Assembly (NCBI GenBank): GCA_045587185.1
Contig: JAZNBS010000019.1
Coordinates: 1 to 31,918 of the forward strand
Direction: 5' to 3'
DNA length: 31,918 nucleotides
From: UMGS172 sp045587185
GTDB lineage: Bacteria; Bacillota; Clostridia; Oscillospirales; Acutalibacteraceae
Within the stretch, counting starts at the first letter, position 1, and every line of letters begins with the position of its first letter. Shown piece by piece: positions 7,740 to 15,900 of this stretch. Made by a program: the position numbers and the translations under genes. Below the pieces are notes generated by a model. The model searched no databases and had not been told where the DNA came from. It saw only the letters and a list, made by a program, of their open reading frames with translations.

Positions 7740-8708
7740 TCACTTTTTAAATTTTCTCAATATAAAGCGGCATATCCTTGGGAAACGGATAAAAACCGCA
7801 ATTTTAATTTTAGATAAGGTTTTGAAAGCAGGGCGTATCTGGTTTTCATAACTTTTTATGACCGAGCACACCTTTTTCAGTGACTTTTTATCAAGATTGT
7901 GTTTAGTTAGGGAAGTTATGTATATTGAAAATGCCTCTCGTTTTTCAATATCAGCATTATCATAACGGCCGAACTGTTCCTCGCTTTGCCACACGCGAAC
8001 TCTTCGTAAGAAACGGCTGTGGAAGGCCGCGAAGTTATCCTGATGTGAAACGTTGCCGTCGTGCCAACGGGCATAGTACCATTTTGGCTTTAAAAATACG
8101 GCGTCTGCACCCTTGATGAGGTTTTGATATATAAAATAAAAATCCTCACCTATGAAAAATTCGTTATCAAAGCGTGTTGTATCAATAAGGCTTTTGAGCA
8201 TCATAACACCGCCTATGAGATTTATTGGCGTTCCGGAACGAAAGAATTTGTGCAGGACTTCGGGGTGTGAGTAGTATTCAAACTGGTCCAAGGTTTTTGT
8301 TTCCTGCATTTTAGGATAGACTTTGTGCCAACTTTTCTCACTCACATTAACAATATTTGTGGCCGCCATTGCAGAGTTGTGCTCATTGATGCCTCTAACA
8401 AGGGTCTCAAACAGCATAGGGTGAATCACATCATCGCTGTCAAGGAAAAATACAAACTCACCGTTCGCATTGTCGAGAGCAAGATTCCTCGCTCCGGAAA
8501 CACCAAGATGGTTGGATTCAAGCAGTTTTATGCGGTGATCGGTTTTGGCAAGTTTTTTGCATATATTGAGTGTGTTATCGGTTGAACCGTCGTCTACAAG
8601 TATTATTTCAAAATTGGTGTAACTTTGTGCCAACACAGAACCGATGCATTCTTTAACCAACATCTCACGGTTGTAAACAGGGATTATAACAGAAATCGTT
8701 TTGTTCAT
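7740..8708 (-). CDS. Family 2 glycosyltransferase
   Basis: GT-A fold glycosyltransferase of 322 residues. It starts with SVIIPVYNREMLVKECIGSV and LVDDGSTDNT (nucleotide-sugar binding, residues about 6-46). The metal-binding DxD is LDSDD at about residues 89-93. A GEDFYFIYQ motif further on supplies the usual acidic catalytic region. There is no obvious membrane anchor beyond a hydrophobic, basic C-terminus (IAVFIRFPRICRFILRKFKK) that may bind membrane. It probably adds a sugar to a surface polysaccharide or glycolipid; the acceptor is unknown. The start at 8708 follows AAAAGGAAA. It is a single gene, with no polysaccharide cluster beside it. Confidence 0.9.
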   Translation of the reverse strand: MNKTISVIIPVYNREMLVKECIGSVLAQSYTNFEIILVDDGSTDNTLNICKKLAKTDHRIKLLESNHLGVSGARNLALDNANGEFVFFLDSDDVIHPMLFETLVRGINEHNSAMAATNIVNVSEKSWHKVYPKMQETKTLDQFEYYSHPEVLHKFFRSGTPINLIGGVMMLKSLIDTTRFDNEFFIGEDFYFIYQNLIKGADAVFLKPKWYYARWHDGNVSHQDNFAAFHSRFLRRVRVWQSEEQFGRYDNADIEKREAFSIYITSLTKHNLDKKSLKKVCSVIKSYENQIRPAFKTLSKIKIAVFIRFPRICRFILRKFKK

Positions 8709-8746
8709 TGTGGTTTCCTTTTTATTTTAAGAATTGCGGTGCAACA

Positions 8747-8775
8747 TTGACAAGTATTTATATTTTTGGTAAAAT
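8747..8775 (+). promoter_or_regulatory. Promoter of rsmA
   Basis: TTGACA (8747-8752), 17-base spacer, TAAAAT (8770-8775), about 77 bases before the rsmA start. Confidence 0.8.
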
Positions 8776-8852
8776 CACATTGTTGCAAAAAGATTTTAGC
8801 ACAATACACATAAATAGTCAATACAGTCCAAATTTCTGCGAGGAGTACAGTT

Positions 8853-9704
8853 ATGCAGTTAACCGACCCCAAAGTAATAAAAGAGGTTTTATCTAAGAAC
8901 GGTTTTTCGTTCAAAAAGAGCCTTGGGCAAAACTTTCTTATAAACCCTTCAGTCTGTCCCCGAATGGCCGAAAGTGCGGTTATGGATGGGGAACAGGCCG
9001 TTATTGAAATCGGCCCCGGCATCGGTGTTCTTACCGCCGAACTTGCCAAAAAGACAGAGAATGTTGTTTGCATTGAGATTGATGAGCGACTTCGTACCGT
9101 TTTGCCCGAAACGCTTGCCGACTATACAAACGTTGAGGTTATTTTCGGTGACTGTATGAAGTTGGACATTGCCAAAATAATCGAAGAACGTTTCAAAGGC
9201 CAAAAGGTTTCCGTTTGCGCAAATTTACCTTACTACATAACCTCGCCCATTATAATGATGTTGCTTGAAAGCCGTCTGCCTATCACATCGGTTACCGTAA
9301 TGGTGCAAAAAGAAGCCGCCGACCGTATTTGCGCAAAGGTCGGCAGCAGAGATGCCGGCGCAGTTACGGTGGCGGTAAACTATTATAGTGAGCCGTCACA
9401 ACTTTTCAATGTTTCACGCGGTTCGTTTATGCCGCCGCCGAATGTTGACAGTTCGGTTATAAGACTTGAGGTGAGACAAAAACCGCCCGTTTGTGTAAAT
9501 GATGAAAAAGGTTTCTTCAGTTTTGTGCGCACGGCTTTCGGTCAGCGCAGAAAAACTATTGTGAACTCGGTGGGCAACGGTGGAAAATGGGCAAAAGAAA
9601 CCATACGTCAAAGCCTTGAAAAGTTGGGTCTGCCTGAGACTGTGCGCGCCGAAGCACTCAGTATGGAAGAATTGGCTCAAGTGTTCAACGGAATGCAAGA
9701 ATGA
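8853..9704 (+). CDS. rsmA: 16S rRNA dimethyladenosine transferase RsmA/KsgA
   Basis: Methylates two adjacent adenines in helix 45 of 16S rRNA (m6,2A1518/A1519 in E. coli numbering) late in 30S assembly. It has 283 residues, full length for the family. SAM-binding motifs are present: KKSLGQNFLINP (22-33), VIEIGPGIGVLTAELAKK (50-67, motif I), IEIDERL (75-80) and the catalytic NLPYY at 124-128. The C-terminal small helical domain is also present. GAGGAG lies 8 bases before ATG 8853. It has its own promoter and converges on the next minus-strand gene with only 5 bases between stops. Confidence 0.97.
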   Translation: MQLTDPKVIKEVLSKNGFSFKKSLGQNFLINPSVCPRMAESAVMDGEQAVIEIGPGIGVLTAELAKKTENVVCIEIDERLRTVLPETLADYTNVEVIFGDCMKLDIAKIIEERFKGQKVSVCANLPYYITSPIIMMLLESRLPITSVTVMVQKEAADRICAKVGSRDAGAVTVAVNYYSEPSQLFNVSRGSFMPPPNVDSSVIRLEVRQKPPVCVNDEKGFFSFVRTAFGQRRKTIVNSVGNGGKWAKETIRQSLEKLGLPETVRAEALSMEELAQVFNGMQE

Positions 9705-9709
9705 ACAGG

Positions 9710-10138
9710 CTACAGCATTATGTAAACCAAAGCCAGCAAAAGAAGTTCATCGGTTTCCTCGGTTGAAAGCAGAAAAATCAGAGCAATGATTATCAGCACA
9801 TCCGAGTCAATGTGAAGATTTTTGAAATTGAATATTTTGAGGATGTCAAGGCCTTTGAACCGTCCCAACAACCCACCTTTGGGTGGAGAGGGTGGGTTTG
9901 GAGGCGTTGGCATTTTTTGTTCTTGCGGATTCGCGTTCAAGGCACGGTTTGGACGCGGTGCGGTGTTGTTTCGGCTTTGGTTTTGGTTTTGGTTTTGTTG
10001 CCTGCCTGTCTGCACAAAGTTGGGAACGGGTGGCATATCTCCGCCGTGGATAGCCCGTTGTGAACGTTGTTGCATTTCTCTCATTCGGTTTTCAGCATCG
10101 CGTTGCATTTTTTCGATATCGGGTTGAGGGTTTGGCAT
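9710..10138 (-). CDS. Unknown protein with Pro/Gln/Asn-rich linker and hydrophobic C-terminus
   Basis: 142 residues, family not recognised. An N-terminal charged, probably helical segment (residues 1-30) comes first. A low-complexity linker rich in Gln, Asn and Pro follows (about 40-90, with QNQNQNQ and PPNPPSPPKGG). It ends in a strongly hydrophobic segment (SDVLIIIALIFLLS and LLLLALVYIML) split by an acidic EETDE. Short proteins with this ending are common next to sporulation genes in Clostridia, from memory, but nothing here proves such a role. It is the last gene of a three-gene minus-strand set; the upstream gene ends 17 bases before its start. Its 3' end almost touches rsmA. Confidence 0.72.
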   Translation of the reverse strand: MPNPQPDIEKMQRDAENRMREMQQRSQRAIHGGDMPPVPNFVQTGRQQNQNQNQSRNNTAPRPNRALNANPQEQKMPTPPNPPSPPKGGLLGRFKGLDILKIFNFKNLHIDSDVLIIIALIFLLSTEETDELLLLALVYIML

Positions 10139-10155
10139 GGGGTCACCGCCTTGTG

Positions 10156-10515
10156 TCAGAAAATATCAAGTATGCCCTGCTCTTTTAAAAGTGGCAGAAT
10201 TGCCGCAATTTTAAGGAACTTCACCGCTTTGTCCACGCGTTCGCACCGTTCTTGTGAAAGGTGCGGTTTTAAAGCAAGCAGAAGTTGTGAGCGTCGGTCA
10301 GGTTTTTGGTTGCCCAGAACGGTTGCAATGCCCATAAGTTTGCCGATATCAAGTCCGTCGGGCAGGGAAAAACCGCCACCGTCAACCGGAGGTTCGTCAG
10401 CACGTTGTTCTTGGGGCGCATTGCTGCCAAAAAGACTGTCTGCAAGATTTTTAATTCTTTCCATACCGTCGGGACTTGATAATAGTTCAGATATTTTGCC
10501 GGCAATGTCGTCCAT
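10156..10515 (-). CDS. Conserved unknown protein of a three-gene set
   Basis: 119 residues, cytoplasmic, no recognised domain. The N-terminal helix MDDIAGKISELLSSPDGMER is followed by a Gly/Pro-rich linker (about 40-55). The C-terminal half (about 56-119) is helical and conserved-looking: DIGKLMGIATVLG, then RRSQLLLALKPHLSQER and RVDKAVKFLKIAAILPLL. The arrangement resembles small Clostridial proteins found in pairs with the gene that follows. Start 10515 is preceded by AGGGTGAGG on the minus strand. Function is unknown. Confidence 0.75.
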   Translation of the reverse strand: MDDIAGKISELLSSPDGMERIKNLADSLFGSNAPQEQRADEPPVDGGGFSLPDGLDIGKLMGIATVLGNQKPDRRSQLLLALKPHLSQERCERVDKAVKFLKIAAILPLLKEQGILDIF

Positions 10516-10538
10516 TTTTACCTCACCCTCAAAAGTTA

Positions 10539-10742
10539 TTATTTCTTGAATTTATTTGCCAGTTCGTCGGTCAGTTTCTTGTCTTTGAGCACTGCGCGTG
10601 CCTTTTCGGCTGATTTTGAATCCATCTTTGAAAGAATTGATTCAACATTGCCCTTAGTTGCGGCATCTTTCAATTCATCGGTGCTCATACCAAGTTTTGA
10701 TGCCGCCATTGCTATCATTTTTTCAATTTGTTTTTCATCCAT
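10539..10742 (-). CDS. Small helical unknown protein, first gene of the set
   Basis: 67 residues, highly charged and helical (MDEKQIEKMIAMAASKLGMS, then TDELKDAATKGNVESILSKM). No membrane segment, cysteine or known motif. Start 10742 follows AAAGGGTG at good spacing. A gap of 23 bases separates it from the next gene, which suggests co-transcription. The start lies inside the -35 element of the divergent phosphodiesterase promoter, so the two units may affect each other. Function is unknown. Confidence 0.72.
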   Translation of the reverse strand: MDEKQIEKMIAMAASKLGMSTDELKDAATKGNVESILSKMDSKSAEKARAVLKDKKLTDELANKFKK

Positions 10743-10770
10743 TGAAATTTCACCCTTTATAGTGTATAAT
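10742..10770 (+). promoter_or_regulatory. Promoter of the phosphodiesterase-potassium transporter operon
   Basis: TTGAAA (10742-10747), 17-base spacer, TATAAT (10765-10770), with a leader of about 80 nt to ATG 10856. Confidence 0.72.
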
Positions 10771-10855
10771 GTAAATTAAAAATAGTGCGTACAGTTCATT
10801 ATATGTCATATTTGCGTTTTCGATTACCAACGTTTGAATTGAGGAAATTAAGTTT

Positions 10856-11329
10856 ATGAGGATTTTGGTTATGTCTGACTGTCACGGCGCACAAAGAACG
10901 CTTGAAGAAGTGTTGAACCGCCATTCAGATATAAAAAAGGTGTTTTTTCTCGGTGACGGTGTTGCACAGGTTGAGCAAGTCAGAATATTTTTCCCTGACA
11001 GGGATTTTTGTGTTGTTTCGGGAAACTGTGACTGGAATTCGTTATATCGAAATATTGACACTGCTTTGGTTGAGGGGGTCAAAATAATTTTCACCCACGG
11101 GAATAGACATGGTGTGAAATACAGCACTGACAGGCTTTTTGAAATGGCCAAAGCCAACGGCGCCACACTTGTGCTGTACGGTCACACGCATATCGCCAAG
11201 GAAGAATACCGTGACGGCATCTATGCCGTCAACCCCGGTGCTTTGAACGGTTCACGTAACGGCCCCAACGGATATGCCGTGATTGACGTAACACCTAAAG
11301 GTATTGTAACATCTTTAATGAAGGTTTAG
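10856..11329 (+). CDS. YfcE/MJ0936-type metallophosphoesterase
   Basis: Small calcineurin-like phosphodiesterase of 157 residues. Metal-binding motifs appear in the standard order: MSDCHG (D8, H10), FLGDGV (D35 region), SGNCDWN (N replaces the usual H/N-binding pair), FTHGNRHG and YGHTHI. The closest named group is YfcE/MJ0936, which hydrolyses model phosphodiesters; the cell substrate is unknown. GAGGAAA lies 10 bases before ATG 10856. The potassium transporter gene starts 10 bases after the stop, so the two are almost certainly co-transcribed. Whether the phosphodiesterase relates to cyclic-dinucleotide control of potassium uptake is only a guess. Confidence 0.88.
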   Translation: MRILVMSDCHGAQRTLEEVLNRHSDIKKVFFLGDGVAQVEQVRIFFPDRDFCVVSGNCDWNSLYRNIDTALVEGVKIIFTHGNRHGVKYSTDRLFEMAKANGATLVLYGHTHIAKEEYRDGIYAVNPGALNGSRNGPNGYAVIDVTPKGIVTSLMKV

Positions 11330-11339
11330 GATAAATTTT

Positions 11340-12773
11340 ATGTTCAAATTTAAAACAAAGAAACAGACCTTGAAACAGGAAGTTGATGCAAAGCAGGCCT
11401 TTCTGAAAAACAATCCGCACTACAAACCCAACGGACTGGAAAGATCAACGGCACCTGCAAGAATCATTGTATCAAGTTTCCTCATCGTAATACTTATAGG
11501 CACATTCCTTTTATGTATGCCGTTTTCGTCAGCCGAGGGCAAATTTACTGACCCTCTTACCGCGGTATTCACTGCAACAACATCGACCTGTGTTACGGGT
11601 CTGATTTTAGAGGATACGGGAAGTTATTGGTCTTTTGTTGGTCAGTTTATAATCCTATTGCTTGTGCAGATAGGCGGTATCGGTCTTGTTACGTTTTCTG
11701 CGTTTTTCATGGTGCTTTTCAGACGAAAACTCGGCCTCGGCACAATGGTGCTTGCGCAGTCGTCAACGGGGTCTGACTCATTGCAGAATCTTTACTCTCT
11801 TGTTAAAATAATAGTCACGTCAACACTTATTATTGAAGCGATCGGTGCCGTGTTGTTAAGTCTTCGGTTTGTGCCTGATTTTGGCACGGCAAAGGGTATT
11901 TGGATAAGTATTTTTACAGCGGTTTCGGCCTATTGTAACGCAGGTCTTGACCTTTTGCCCGGTGATTTTACATCTATCACAATGTATTCGGGCGATGTTC
12001 TGGTCAATGTGGTAATAATGTTACTTATTATTTTAGGCGGAATGGGCTTTCTTGTGTTTCAGGACTTTTTGTTCTACCGCAAAACAAAACGTTTGATGCT
12101 CCACACCAAGGTGGTATTGATAACTACCGCAGTGCTGATAGTTTCGGGCGCATTGATGTTCTTCATTATTGAATATTCCAACCCCAAAACGCTTGGGAAT
12201 TTAAGTTTTGGTGACAAGGTTCTGGCCTCGTTTTTCCAATCGGTGACTTTGAGAACGGCAGGCTTTAATACGGTGGACGTGGCGGCACTGCGCGACCCAA
12301 CCAAGTTGCTGAGTTGTATATATATGTTTATCGGTGCGGCCCCAGGTTCGACGGGCGGCGGTGTCAAGGTTACGACCTTTGTTGTGCTTGTTATGACGGT
12401 TATAGGCACCTATATGAACCGCCGTGAGACGGTTATAATGCGCCGTCGGGTTGGCCATGGCATTGTTTATAAGTCAATGTCACTTATCGCGGCAGGACTC
12501 ACTTTGGTGGCGGTTGTTACGGCGGTCATTGTTGCCGAAAGTGACAGTATCGGCGTTATTGACGGGCTTGTTGAGGCAACCTCGGCTTTTGCCACGGTGG
12601 GTATCACTGCGGGTGCTACTCTGGGACTTGGGTTTGTGTCAAAAATCGTGGTTATCATAACAATGTTCATCGGCCGTGTGGGAACATTGTCATTGATGAT
12701 GGCACTCACCCTAAAAGAGCACGAAAGGGAGGACAGAACCGTTCTACCCGACGGTGAGATAATGGTTGGATAA
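11340..12773 (+). CDS. KtrB/TrkH-family potassium transporter subunit
   Basis: Ion-conducting membrane subunit of a Trk/Ktr potassium uptake system, 477 residues. Four repeated M1-P-M2 units carry the filter loops TATTSTCVTGL, AVSAYCNAGLDL, SVTLRTAGFNTVD and EATSAFATVGITAG, each with the conserved Gly. The N-terminus is a 40-residue cytoplasmic Lys-rich segment. Size and motif spacing fit KtrB better than the longer proteobacterial TrkH. The cytoplasmic gating ring partner (KtrA/TrkA) is not encoded next to it, so it must be elsewhere or absent. It is co-transcribed with the preceding phosphodiesterase and ends at a terminator. Confidence 0.92.
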   Translation: MFKFKTKKQTLKQEVDAKQAFLKNNPHYKPNGLERSTAPARIIVSSFLIVILIGTFLLCMPFSSAEGKFTDPLTAVFTATTSTCVTGLILEDTGSYWSFVGQFIILLLVQIGGIGLVTFSAFFMVLFRRKLGLGTMVLAQSSTGSDSLQNLYSLVKIIVTSTLIIEAIGAVLLSLRFVPDFGTAKGIWISIFTAVSAYCNAGLDLLPGDFTSITMYSGDVLVNVVIMLLIILGGMGFLVFQDFLFYRKTKRLMLHTKVVLITTAVLIVSGALMFFIIEYSNPKTLGNLSFGDKVLASFFQSVTLRTAGFNTVDVAALRDPTKLLSCIYMFIGAAPGSTGGGVKVTTFVVLVMTVIGTYMNRRETVIMRRRVGHGIVYKSMSLIAAGLTLVAVVTAVIVAESDSIGVIDGLVEATSAFATVGITAGATLGLGFVSKIVVIITMFIGRVGTLSLMMALTLKEHEREDRTVLPDGEIMVG

Positions 12774-12779
12774 ACTTTT

Positions 12780-12812
12780 AACCGCCTTTTGCTTTGTCTT
12801 AAGGCGGTTTTG
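12780..12812 (+). terminator. Terminator after the potassium transporter
   Basis: Stem AACCGCCTT (12780-12788) with AAGGCGGTT (12801-12809), then TTT. Confidence 0.85.
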
Positions 12813-12841
12813 TTGACTTTTGATACTTTGTGTGATACAAT
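12813..12841 (+). promoter_or_regulatory. Promoter of the sugar transferase
   Basis: TTGACT (12813-12818), 17-base spacer, TACAAT (12836-12841), immediately after the previous terminator and 45 bases before ATG 12887. Confidence 0.8.
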
Positions 12842-12886
12842 GCCAATGTATTTAAATTTTGATTTTCAAAGAAAGGCGGTGACGGT

Positions 12887-14242
12887 ATGGGTCTGCTGGT
12901 TAAATTTCGTAACACCCTTTTGTTTTTTCTTAAAATGTTGGTTATCGTTACGGTGACAACGGCGTTCATGGGTGTGTGGCAGAATTATTATCCGTCAGCG
13001 CTTTTTAAGGGCATCGGCAACTATGTTGTTGTGTTGACATACCTTGCAATTTTTGTTGTGTTTGGAAATATTTATGATGGGTTTAAAGTCGGTATAAAAC
13101 GTGTTCACGAACTGTCATACAGTCTGTCACTCGCGGTGTTTTTCTCAAACGTTATTATATACCTTGTCTTAAGCCTTATTGCAAGAAGATTTATGAACCC
13201 ATTATGGATGATAATTCTGACGGCGGTGCAGGCGGTAATGGTAATTGTGTTGATGTACTCGTTAAGCCGTGTGTATTTCGCACTGTATAAAGCAAGGCGT
13301 GTGCTGGCGGTATTTTCGCAGGAAAACCGCAATGATATAATTAAAAAGATTTCGCTCATAAAAGAGCGTTTTACGCTTGCCAAAGGCATCACGGTTGACC
13401 GCGGTATGGAAGAAATCAAGCGTGAAATTGATAAGTATGACACAGTGCTTATCTGTGATTTTGACCCCGCCTTCAAGGATGAAGTGCTCAAATATTGCTA
13501 TTCCCAGAACAAGCGTATATATCTGTTACCGTCTTCGGGAGACACTATTCTTAACGGCAGTTATCAGGTTCAGGTGTTTGATACCCCTGTGCTGTTTTTG
13601 CATAACGGCGGTCTTTCGATGGAACAGCGTATCATCAAACGTACTTTCGATATTGTTGTGTCAGGCCTTGGAATAATTATTACAAGTCCGTTTATGCTTG
13701 CTATTGCGGTTGCTATCAAACTGACAAGCAAGGGTCCCGTTATATTCAAGCAACAGCGTATAACACGCAACAACAAGGCGTTCAATATTTACAAGTTCCG
13801 TTCAATGAAGGTGGCCGAAGGTAACGAGGTCAAAAAGACAACTGTGGGGGATGACCGTATTACATCGGTCGGCAAACTAATACGGCCCTTGCGCCTTGAT
13901 GAAATTCCACAGTTGTTCAATATTCTGTTCGGTGATATGTCGGTGGTAGGCCCACGTCCCGAAATGGTTGAATTGGTTGAAGAATATTCCAAGCAACTGC
14001 CCGAGTTTAACCTCAGACATAAGGTTAAAGCAGGTCTTACGGGCTATGCACAGATTTACGGAAAATACAACACAACACCGCAAAATAAACTTAATATGGA
14101 TATTCATTATATCGAGCACTATTCTTTCCTTGATGATATAAAACTGTGTGCAATGACCTTTAAAATTCTTTTTGTAAGAGAAAGTACCGAGGGTTTCAGT
14201 GAAAAGGAAAGCAAACTGAAAAGCACCGAGGAAAAAGAATAA
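12887..14242 (+). CDS. Polyprenyl-phosphate sugar-1-phosphate transferase (exopolysaccharide initiation)
   Basis: Bacterial sugar transferase of 451 residues that moves a sugar phosphate from a nucleotide sugar to undecaprenyl phosphate, the first membrane step of a glycan. The N-terminal part (1-130) has four hydrophobic helices. The middle part (150-240) is a CoA-binding-like region. The catalytic C-terminal domain begins KRTFDIVVSGLGIIITSPF and carries GPVIFKQQRITRNNKAFNIY, KFRSMK, the RPLRLDEIPQLFNIL motif (catalytic Asp-Glu) and VVGPRPEMVE. AAAGGCGG precedes ATG 12887. The nucleotidyltransferase 86 bases downstream may supply its activated sugar. No glycosyltransferase cluster is attached, which is unusual for this family. 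Confidence 0.93.
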   Translation: MGLLVKFRNTLLFFLKMLVIVTVTTAFMGVWQNYYPSALFKGIGNYVVVLTYLAIFVVFGNIYDGFKVGIKRVHELSYSLSLAVFFSNVIIYLVLSLIARRFMNPLWMIILTAVQAVMVIVLMYSLSRVYFALYKARRVLAVFSQENRNDIIKKISLIKERFTLAKGITVDRGMEEIKREIDKYDTVLICDFDPAFKDEVLKYCYSQNKRIYLLPSSGDTILNGSYQVQVFDTPVLFLHNGGLSMEQRIIKRTFDIVVSGLGIIITSPFMLAIAVAIKLTSKGPVIFKQQRITRNNKAFNIYKFRSMKVAEGNEVKKTTVGDDRITSVGKLIRPLRLDEIPQLFNILFGDMSVVGPRPEMVELVEEYSKQLPEFNLRHKVKAGLTGYAQIYGKYNTTPQNKLNMDIHYIEHYSFLDDIKLCAMTFKILFVRESTEGFSEKESKLKSTEEKE

Positions 14243-14327
14243 ATCTTATCTTTTACAATAAATACAAAAGTTGTCGTTTGTTTAAATTGTTAACCGCATA
14301 ATTTCTCAAAAAACGGAGGAGTTTGTT

Positions 14328-15197
14328 ATGGAAAAAACATTAGTTGTTATGGCGGCGGGAATGGGTAGCCGTTTTGGTGGACTCAAACAGGTTGCAGCAG
14401 TGGGTCCTGACGGTCAGGCTATACTTGACTTTTCGGTTTATGATGCCAAAAGAGCAGGTTTCACCAAGGTGGTTTTTGTCATCAAGCACGCTATTGAAAA
14501 GGAGTTTAAGGCAACGGTCGGGGCACGTGTTGAAAAGATTTTGCAGGTTGAATATGTTTTTCAGGAGTTGGATAAACTTCCTGAAGGCTTTACCGTTCCC
14601 GAGGGACGTGAAAAGCCGTGGGGTACCGCACACGCAGTGCTTTGCTGCAAGGATGTTGTAAACACCCCGTTTGCGGTTATAAATGCCGATGATTTTTACG
14701 GCACTTCGGCTTTCCAGAAGGTGGCAGAGGGCCTTGAATCGTCTGACGATTTTTGTATGGTTGGTTTCAAACTCATCAATACCGTTACCGAAAACGGATA
14801 TGTTTCCAGAGGGGTTTGCAGTGTTGAAAACGGATATCTCGTTGATATCGACGAACATACCAAGATAGCAAGTGACTGCTCGTTTGTCCGTGAGGACGGG
14901 TCGGTTGGAAATTTGTCTCCCGACACGGTTGTTTCGATGAATATGTGGGGCTTCACCCCTGATTTGTTCAAATATATTGAGGAAGACTTTATACTGTTCC
15001 TTAAGGAACATGGTCACGAGATGAAGTCGGAATGTTATCTGCCCAGCGTTGTTGACAGGCGTTTGAAATCGGGCGAGAAAAAGGCAAAAGTTTATGTTGC
15101 CGAGGATAAATGGTACGGTGTTACGTATAAGGAAGACCTTGACACCGTTGTTTCGGCCATTAAGGCAATGTGTGACCAAGGAAAATATATTTTTTAA
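14328..15197 (+). CDS. Sugar-nucleotidyltransferase-like protein
   Basis: A GT-A nucleotidyltransferase fold protein of 289 residues. The N-terminal signature MAAGMGSRFGGLKQ binds the nucleotide, and PWGTAHAVLC and INADDFYG (metal-binding Asp pair at about 122-123) are typical of NDP-sugar pyrophosphorylases. The C-terminal part lacks the usual beta-helix acyltransferase domain. The sugar and nucleotide cannot be read from sequence. A near-perfect AACGGAGGAG site precedes ATG 14328. No terminator separates it from the sugar transferase, so it may be co-transcribed. The next gene starts 11 bases after its stop. Confidence 0.88.
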   Translation: MEKTLVVMAAGMGSRFGGLKQVAAVGPDGQAILDFSVYDAKRAGFTKVVFVIKHAIEKEFKATVGARVEKILQVEYVFQELDKLPEGFTVPEGREKPWGTAHAVLCCKDVVNTPFAVINADDFYGTSAFQKVAEGLESSDDFCMVGFKLINTVTENGYVSRGVCSVENGYLVDIDEHTKIASDCSFVREDGSVGNLSPDTVVSMNMWGFTPDLFKYIEEDFILFLKEHGHEMKSECYLPSVVDRRLKSGEKKAKVYVAEDKWYGVTYKEDLDTVVSAIKAMCDQGKYIF

Positions 15198-15208
15198 GAG
15201 TGGTTTCA

Positions 15209-15757
15209 ATGAGTGATTTTTGTGTTCAGGCCCAAACGGCCACAAGTGAGATAGTTAAACTCGGCAAACTGCAAAAAGGGCAGATATTGGTTGTCGGTTG
15301 TTCAACGAGTGAGATTACAGGCAATAAAATAGGCACCCAGTCGGTGCCTGAGGTTGCCGAATCGGTAGTAAGTGCGATTCTTGAGGTGTTGAACGAAAAG
15401 GGGATTTACCTTGCCGCCCAATGCTGCGAGCATTTGAACAGGGCTATTGTAATCGAGCGTGAGTTGGCCGAACGGTTGGGACTTGATGTTGTAAACGTTG
15501 TGCCACAACCCAAGGCAGGCGGTTCGTTTGCAACGGCTTGTTATAAACAGTTCAAAGACCCCGTTGCAGTTGAATGTATCCGCGCTGATGCAGGTCTTGA
15601 TATCGGTCAGACTCTTATAGGTATGCACTTAAAACCCGTTGCCGTCCCTGTCAGACTTTCGGTGAAATCAATCGGTGATGCCATTGTCACCGCCGCAAGG
15701 ACGAGAGCCAAGTTTGTTGGTGGCAGCAGGGCTGTTTATAATGAAGATTTGATGTAA
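15209..15757 (+). CDS. UPF0340 (YwlG-like) protein
   Basis: 182 residues, the TIGR01440/UPF0340 family, named YwlG in Bacillus. Seen in sequence: ILVVGCSTSEITGNKIGT, GIYLAAQCCEHLNRA with a conserved Cys-Cys-Glu-His, VVNVVPQPKAGGSFATACY and a C-terminal GSRAVYNEDLM. The enzymatic role is unknown; the conserved CCEH suggests a catalytic or metal site. ATG 15209 is chosen over the GTG at 15200, since it has AAGAGTGG before it. It is closely coupled to the nucleotidyltransferase and followed by a terminator. Confidence 0.88.
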   Translation: MSDFCVQAQTATSEIVKLGKLQKGQILVVGCSTSEITGNKIGTQSVPEVAESVVSAILEVLNEKGIYLAAQCCEHLNRAIVIERELAERLGLDVVNVVPQPKAGGSFATACYKQFKDPVAVECIRADAGLDIGQTLIGMHLKPVAVPVRLSVKSIGDAIVTAARTRAKFVGGSRAVYNEDLM

Positions 15758-15770
15758 ATGTAATTATGAA

Positions 15771-15809
15771 AAACTCCGTTTCTTGATTAGCAAAAGACGG
15801 AGTTTTTTT
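15771..15809 (+). terminator. Terminator of the sugar-transferase operon
   Basis: Stem AAACTCCGT (15771-15779) with ACGGAGTTT (15797-15805) followed by a T7 run. Confidence 0.9.
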
Positions 15810-15816
15810 CTTTAAA

Positions 15817-15900
15817 GGCGGATTATTACAATGGTTGTAGGCACTTCTTGTCCATTAGTGATATTGGCTTTTTACAGCACAGTGTTATTGCTAATCCGCC
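15817..15900. repeat. 84-bp segment bounded by a 9-bp inverted repeat
   Basis: GGCGGATTA at 15817-15825 and TAATCCGCC at 15892-15900 are perfect inverted repeats. The right arm overlaps the end of the broken Cys-rich ORF. On the minus strand the second arm is followed by TTTAAAG, so it could act as a weak terminator, or it could be a miniature element. Confidence 0.5.

Noticed and set aside
14340..15245. 301-codon open frame antisense to the nucleotidyltransferase
   Set aside because: Shadow of a gene with clear nucleotide-binding motifs, and the next gene overlaps it as well.
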